A stretch of DNA of 47,788 bases from Methylomarinum sp050304855. GTDB taxonomy: Bacteria > Pseudomonadota > Gammaproteobacteria > Methylococcales > Methylomonadaceae. Below, piece after piece: positions 44,042 through 47,788 of this stretch. Both the position numbers and the translations under genes were made by a program. Location of the stretch: the NCBI GenBank assembly GCA_050304855.1, contig JBNLEI010000280.1:1-47788 (forward strand), given 5' to 3'. The notes beneath the pieces are model-generated. The model did not search any database. It was given only the letters and a program-made list of their open reading frames with translations, and was not told the DNA's origin. Position 1 is the stretch's first letter. The number at the start of each line of letters is the position of its first letter.

Positions 44042-44053
44042 TTCGGTACCGAA
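44042..44053. promoter_or_regulatory. Perfect 12-base palindrome in the tagH-tssJ divergent region
   Basis: TTCGGTACCGAA is fully self-complementary and stands between the divergent starts of tagH and tssJ, well placed to regulate both. No known regulator site is recognised, and a 12-base palindrome can also occur by chance. Confidence 0.35.
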
Positions 44054-44108
44054 ACTTTATTCGGCTAATAAACACCCGTGCTTCAATCAAAATAGAAAAG
44101 ATTCTTAT

Positions 44109-44136
44109 TCACAAGGATGCTGATCTCTTTATACTA
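44109..44136 (+). promoter_or_regulatory. Candidate sigma70 promoter of tssJ
   Basis: TTCACA (44109-44114), a 16-base spacer and TATACT (44131-44136) match the -35 and -10 boxes well (each 5 of 6). Transcription would start near 44143, giving a leader of about 40 bases before the GTG of tssJ. Confidence 0.55.
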
Positions 44137-44183
44137 TATAGCGTAGACTGTTATCAAAAGTTTTAAATAGCAAAGGAAAGAAA

Positions 44184-44669
44184 GTGATTAACAAATATTT
44201 TCTCAAACAGTTTTTTTTCATCTTCAAGTTATTGATTCTGATGTTGCTTTCAGGCTGCGCAACGATTAGCGAACCGGAAGACAAAACAATTTTGGCTACG
44301 CTGGCGGTCATCGCAGATCCAAATCTGAATCCGGCTGTTGACGGTAGGGCCTCGCCTATTGTTATTAGAATCTATCAGCTTAACCAAACAGCCAGATTCG
44401 ACAATAGCGATTTCTTCGCATTATATGAAAACGATCAAGCCGTTTTAGCCGACGAATTGCAGGTTAGAACCGAGTTAGAAATAAAACCTGATGAGAAATA
44501 TCGGAATCAGCTTGAAATAAAACCCGACACTCGCTTTATCGCCGTCTTGGCCGCTTTTAGAGATCTAGATAATTCTCAATGGAAAGCCATCGCAAATTTC
44601 TCGCCAGACGACAATCAGGCATTGACAGTCTACGTCAATAAAAACAGCGTCGAAATCAAAATTGACTAA
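44184..44669 (+). CDS. tssJ: T6SS outer-membrane lipoprotein TssJ
   Basis: A 161-residue lipoprotein. The signal peptide ends in LSGC (Cys25) and the mature part is a beta-sandwich typical of TssJ, with PIVIRIYQLNQTARFDNSDFFALY and the VLAAFRDLDNSQWKA strand. TssJ anchors the TssM periplasmic domain to the outer membrane. The start is GTG 44184 with an AAGGAAAG site upstream. It is transcribed away from tagH and the rest of the operon, so it has its own promoter (44109-44136). Length is typical (150-180). Confidence 0.95.
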   Translation: MINKYFLKQFFFIFKLLILMLLSGCATISEPEDKTILATLAVIADPNLNPAVDGRASPIVIRIYQLNQTARFDNSDFFALYENDQAVLADELQVRTELEIKPDEKYRNQLEIKPDTRFIAVLAAFRDLDNSQWKAIANFSPDDNQALTVYVNKNSVEIKID

Positions 44670-44736
44670 ATGATTTGAACCTGATGAAAGATGAGTTTAG
44701 GTTAGGTTAAATTTAAAGAATGTCCATCTTGTAACC

Positions 44737-44760
44737 AAACCAGAAAGAGTTATCTGGTTT
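44737..44760 (+). terminator. Hairpin behind tssJ
   Basis: AAACCAGA (44737-44744) and TCTGGTTT (44753-44760) form a perfect 8-bp stem with an 8-base loop, 67 bases past the tssJ stop. No extended U-tract follows, so it is a weak terminator candidate. The rest of 44670-44866 shows no gene. Confidence 0.4.
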
Positions 44761-44866
44761 CGAAATGTTCGGACTGAGCTAAGAGTTGAATTACATTTTA
44801 AACAACGTTTTACTGCCACTCTTATAGATCAACTAACGAAAAACCAATAAAGATCATAACCTTAAT

Positions 44867-44943
44867 TGGTCGGGACGGCGGGATTCGAACCCACGACCCC
44901 TACACCCCCAGTATAGTGCGCTACCAGACTGCGCTACGCCCCG
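44867..44943 (-). tRNA. tRNA-Pro, anticodon GGG
   Basis: A 77-base cloverleaf on the minus strand with encoded CCA. The acceptor pairs 5' CGGGGCG with 3' CGTCCCG (one G-U), and the D stem is GCGC/GCGC. The anticodon stem is CTATA/TGTAG around loop CTGGGGG, giving anticodon GGG. The T arm is GTGGG-TTCGAAT-CCCGC. It reads proline codon CCC (and CCU). Its 3' end points towards the T6SS genes. An AT-rich 6-bp stem (ACCAAT/ATTGGT) followed by a T-run lies just beyond the 3' end and may end the transcript. Confidence 0.97.
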
Positions 44944-45013
44944 AAGTTGAATAAGATAGAAATTAGTTTGAACGGATCAAGAATCAGATCCGAGATCAAG
45001 AAAATGGAATAAT

Positions 45014-45037
45014 AACATATTTTTTCGGAAATATGTT
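45014..45037 (-). terminator. AT-rich hairpin behind the MerR-like gene
   Basis: AACATATTT (45014-45022) and AAATATGTT (45029-45037) form a perfect 9-bp stem just past the MerR-like stop. On the minus strand it is followed by ATTATTCC rather than a clean T-run, so termination is probable but not certain. Confidence 0.45.
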
Positions 45038-45043
45038 GTTATT

Positions 45044-45397
45044 TTACTTTAACAACTCAAGAATATCTTCCAATTCGCCTATCATCTGATGAACGAGCTG
45101 CTTGGTGCGAGTGGAATCTTCCTTGGCACTATCGCTAGACAAATGCGCTCGAGCACCGCCGATAGTATAACCTTGCTCGTATAGCAAAGAACGAATCTGT
45201 CTGATCATTAATACATCGTGACGTTGATAATAGCGCCGGTTACCCCGCCTTTTAACGGGCTTCAGCTCAGAAAACTCCTGTTCCCAATAACGAAGGACGT
45301 GGGGCTTAACGCCGCATAACTCGCTAACTTCTCCTATTGTAAAATACCGTTTTGCCGGTATAACCGGCAGCTCATTATTATTACTGGGCTCCAGCAT
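45044..45397 (-). CDS. MerR-family regulator linked to ihfA
   Basis: A 117-residue MerR-type protein. The DNA-binding domain, YFTIGEVSELCGVKPHVLRYWEQEF followed by KRRGNRRYY (read in parts), occupies residues 18-60; a short coiled-coil C-terminus (EDSTRTKQLVHQMIGELEDILELLK) likely dimerises it. It has no metal-binding cysteine signature, so the usual MerR metal role is not implied. Its start overlaps the ihfA 3' end by 17 bases, and this pheT-ihfA-merR order ending in tRNA-Pro is common in gammaproteobacteria. The regulated genes are unknown. Confidence 0.9.
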   Translation of the reverse strand: MLEPSNNNELPVIPAKRYFTIGEVSELCGVKPHVLRYWEQEFSELKPVKRRGNRRYYQRHDVLMIRQIRSLLYEQGYTIGGARAHLSSDSAKEDSTRTKQLVHQMIGELEDILELLK

Positions 45398-45677
45398 ATG
45401 ATTCCACTCTGGCTTTTAATTTTTGACCTGATCTGAAAGTCACGACACGTCTTGCAGTAATCGGGATTTCCTCACCTGTTTTCGGATTTCTGCCGGGGCG
45501 ACTGCTTTTATCCCGCAATTCAAATTTACCGAAACCGGAAATTTTAACCTGCTCGCCTTTCTCTAAAGACCCTTTGATCTCTTCAAAAAACAATTCAACC
45601 ATTTCCTTGGCTTCACGTTTGTTCAAACCAAGTTCATCAAATAATCTTTCTGCAAAATCGGCTTTCGTTAATGCCAT
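45381..45677 (-). CDS. ihfA: Integration host factor subunit alpha
   Basis: A 98-residue HU/IHF-family DNA-bending protein. MALTKADFAERLFDELGLNKREAKEMVELFF (read in parts), KISGFGKFELRDK and GRNPKTGEEIPITARRVVTF are the alpha-subunit landmarks; the proline that intercalates into DNA is in RNPKTGEEIPI. Length equals that of E. coli IHF-alpha within one residue. It follows pheT by four bases, as usual. Confidence 0.97.
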   Translation of the reverse strand: MALTKADFAERLFDELGLNKREAKEMVELFFEEIKGSLEKGEQVKISGFGKFELRDKSSRPGRNPKTGEEIPITARRVVTFRSGQKLKARVESYAGAQ

Positions 45678-45681
45678 TCAA

Positions 45682-47788
45682 TCAATCCCTCAGTTTTGCA
45701 TTTAATTTAGTCGTTAAAGATTGCAACACTCTGCTAACTATAGCATCAATTTCAGAATCTGTTAGTGTTTGCGAAAAATCTTGTAGTGTTAAACTCAAAG
45801 CCACACTTTTAAAACCGTCATCAACGCCCGGCCCGCAATAAATATCGAAAACTCGAACCGATTGAACTGCGGGTTCCTGACAATTACTAATACAATCAGT
45901 CATTTCGGCAACCGTAGTTTTTTCCCCGACGATCAGTGCTAAATCCCGCCTCACGGAAGGAAATTTGGACAATGGCTTAAACAACGGCACTCGTTTTTTT
46001 AATATTTTATCCAAATCGAGTTCGAATAAATAAACCTGGGTATCGAAACCAAGTTGCTTTTCCAAACTAGGGTGCAGCATACCTAGCCGCCCGATAATTT
46101 CGTCATCGCTATTAAACAATTCTGCGGATTGTCCCGGATGCAAGGCGGGATGGGTAAACGAGCGATAGCTGATATTGTCGCCGGTTAAATTAAACAGCGT
46201 TTCAAGATCAGCTTTTACATCAAAAAAATCGACCTTACGCGGTTTTTCAGCCCATTGTTCGGCATTGACACTTCCCAAAGCCAAACCCGCTAACATCGGT
46301 TGCTGCCGAACGTCTCCACCTTGCTGTAAAAAACGCAAACCGCTCTCGAACAATCTTACTCGGCTTTGCTGACGCTTCGTATTATAAAGAGCCGCGTTCA
46401 ATAATCCGCACCATAAAGTCGTACGCATGACAGACAATTCAGAAGAAATCGGATTTTGCAGACGAACATACTGTTCATCGGGAGCGATAGCTTTTTGCAT
46501 TGCCTCATCGACAAAACTGTATGTAATGGCCTCCTGATATCCTCGATCAACTAGCAAATCTTTAGCTCTGTCTTGAGTCAGCGTTGCTTCGGGCGCTTGG
46601 CCTAGCTCGGAACGCATTAACAAACTGCTATTCGGCAAATTGTTGTAACCGAAAATGCGTGCAACTTCCTCGATCAAATCAGCTTCTATGGCAATGTCAA
46701 AACGATAACCGGGTGGCACGATATCCCAACCATCGTCTGTTGACACGACCTCCATTCCCAGACCAGTGAAAATATCGACAATTTTTTTCTCACCGAGATC
46801 GACCCCAAGCATTTTTTCAATACGAAGACGTCTTAATTTGACCGACTGACGTTGCGGAAGCAATTCGTTTGTTGCCGTTTCAGTCACAGGTCCTGCTTGG
46901 CCGCCGCAGATATCAACAATTAACTGTGATGCTCGCTCGATAGCTCTCCGTTGCAAAGTGAAGTCGACACCACGCTCGAAACGATGTGACGAATCGGTAT
47001 GCAATCCGAATTGACGAGCTTTTCCGGCAATATTAACCGGCGTAAAAAAGGCGCATTCGAGGAAAATGTCTCGGGTGTCATCACCCACCGCCGAATCGTT
47101 ACCTCCCATGACTCCCGCCAATGCCAACGCTTGCTTTTGATCAGCTATAACCAAGGCCTCTCCGTCCAACTTAATAGTTTGCTCATTCAGCAAACTCAGC
47201 CCTTCCTCTCGCTCGCTTTTCCTGACCACAATACCGCCGCTCAATTTAGCAGCATCGAAAGCGTGTAAAGGCTGCCCAAGCTCGATCAAAACATAATTAG
47301 TGACGTCCACCAACGGCCCTAAACTCCGAATACCAGCACGCCGTAGCTTCTCTCGCATCCACATCGGCGTTTCCGTTTGCGGACTGACATTTTTAATCAA
47401 CCTACCCAGATAACGCGGACAGGCAACAGGATCTTCAACTCTGACATCCACTGTATCTTGATGAGTAACCTTCACCTCAGCAAACTCGACCGGCGCCCAT
47501 GACATCTGATTCAATACCGCCACTTCGCGGGCAATCCCTTCAACACTTAGACAATCGGCACGATTCGGGGTCAAATCGACTTCGATGATCGAATCATCCA
47601 AAGTCAAATATTGGCGAATATTCATTCCCACGGGGGCGGAATCAGGTAATTCCATTAAGCCATCGGCATCCGTTGCCAATCCGAGTTCTTTTTCCGAACA
47701 CAGCATGCCGAGCGCAAGCTCTCCACGGAGTTGCGATTTTTTAATTTTAAATTCGCCCGGCAGCACAGCACCTACCAACGCTGCGGGA
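45682..47788 (-). CDS. pheT: Phenylalanyl-tRNA synthetase beta subunit (N-terminus beyond the window)
   Basis: About 702 codons of a roughly 790-residue protein; the N-terminal part of the tRNA-binding domain is cut off by the right edge and the true start is not present. Visible parts are the end of the EMAP-like domain (VGAVLPGEFKIKK, GMLCSEKELGL), the B3/B4 editing region (PNRADCLSVEGIAREVA, RSLGPLVDVTNYVLIELGQPLHAFD read in parts), the B5 domain with FGYNNLP, the catalytic-like core, and the C-terminal anticodon-binding domain (KFPSVRRDLALIV). It charges tRNA-Phe together with PheS. It leads the pheT-ihfA-merR operon here. Confidence 0.97.
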   Translation of the reverse strand, partial: PAALVGAVLPGEFKIKKSQLRGELALGMLCSEKELGLATDADGLMELPDSAPVGMNIRQYLTLDDSIIEVDLTPNRADCLSVEGIAREVAVLNQMSWAPVEFAEVKVTHQDTVDVRVEDPVACPRYLGRLIKNVSPQTETPMWMREKLRRAGIRSLGPLVDVTNYVLIELGQPLHAFDAAKLSGGIVVRKSEREEGLSLLNEQTIKLDGEALVIADQKQALALAGVMGGNDSAVGDDTRDIFLECAFFTPVNIAGKARQFGLHTDSSHRFERGVDFTLQRRAIERASQLIVDICGGQAGPVTETATNELLPQRQSVKLRRLRIEKMLGVDLGEKKIVDIFTGLGMEVVSTDDGWDIVPPGYRFDIAIEADLIEEVARIFGYNNLPNSSLLMRSELGQAPEATLTQDRAKDLLVDRGYQEAITYSFVDEAMQKAIAPDEQYVRLQNPISSELSVMRTTLWCGLLNAALYNTKRQQSRVRLFESGLRFLQQGGDVRQQPMLAGLALGSVNAEQWAEKPRKVDFFDVKADLETLFNLTGDNISYRSFTHPALHPGQSAELFNSDDEIIGRLGMLHPSLEKQLGFDTQVYLFELDLDKILKKRVPLFKPLSKFPSVRRDLALIVGEKTTVAEMTDCISNCQEPAVQSVRVFDIYCGPGVDDGFKSVALSLTLQDFSQTLTDSEIDAIVSRVLQSLTTKLNAKLRD

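Noticed and set aside
43988..44183. Sigma54 promoter for the T6SS operon
   Set aside because: The nearest GG...GC pair (GGACATCGGCAGC) has nine rather than ten bases between, and lacks the rest of the -24/-12 consensus.
1..47788. Insertion sequences, integrases or CRISPR arrays
   Set aside because: No transposase, integrase or repeat-spacer structure was seen on either strand.

Overview
The window reads as a chromosomal segment of a gammaproteobacterium. The dxs end, gloB, uvrB, an AspC-type aminotransferase, proA-nadD-rsfS and pheT-ihfA-merR-like-tRNA-Pro are typical of that class. A cytochrome P460, a cyanobacterial-type truncated hemoglobin, a complete methionine salvage trio and moderate base composition fit a methanotroph-like (Methylococcales) host. 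That placement is an inference; the sequence alone does not prove it.

Layout. Positions 1-974 hold the 3' end of dxs and a glyoxalase II. Positions 990-2853 look like a nitrogen-oxide or hydroxylamine defence patch: a group I truncated hemoglobin diverges from a four-cysteine HTH regulator, followed by a secreted cytochrome P460. Positions 2899-4835 are a tightly coupled mtnB-mtnD-mtnC operon ending in a hairpin with a U-tract. Next come a 62-residue unknown ORF, uvrB and a divergent aspartate aminotransferase sharing a symmetric promoter, a small alpha/beta hydrolase, two lipoproteins resembling FlgT and FlgP, then rsfS-nadD-proA. Positions 13714-18443 carry a large exported subtilase with an unusual oxyanion position and, 5 bases later, a separate outer-membrane autotransporter-type barrel.

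Positions 18458-44669 are a type VI secretion (T6SS) locus of about 26 kb. The structural operon runs on the minus strand from tagH (FHA) through tssK, tssL (with an OmpA domain), tssM, a tagF-pppA fusion, tssA, tssB, tssC, hcp, tagJ, tssE, tssF and tssG to clpV. The lipoprotein gene tssJ is transcribed divergently from the same intergenic region. The downstream cassette on the same strand (CFI-box protein, class 3 lipase, putative RNase A-like protein, VgrG, DUF6931-type protein, PAAR) looks like a spike-plus-cargo module. Two candidate toxins are present but no recognisable immunity gene. The locus ends next to tRNA-Pro(GGG), and the tRNA 3' end faces the T6SS genes. The window closes with a MerR-like gene, ihfA and an N-terminally truncated pheT.

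How the genes work together. TssJ-L-M would form the envelope complex, TssE-F-G-K the baseplate and TssA-B-C-Hcp the tail. ClpV recycles the sheath, and VgrG-PAAR tip the needle. TagF-PppA and FHA imply post-translational threonine phosphorylation control, although no kinase gene lies in the window. The most unusual items are the effector cassette without evident immunity, the subtilase/barrel gene pair, and the regulator-hemoglobin-P460 patch with its dyad operator candidate.
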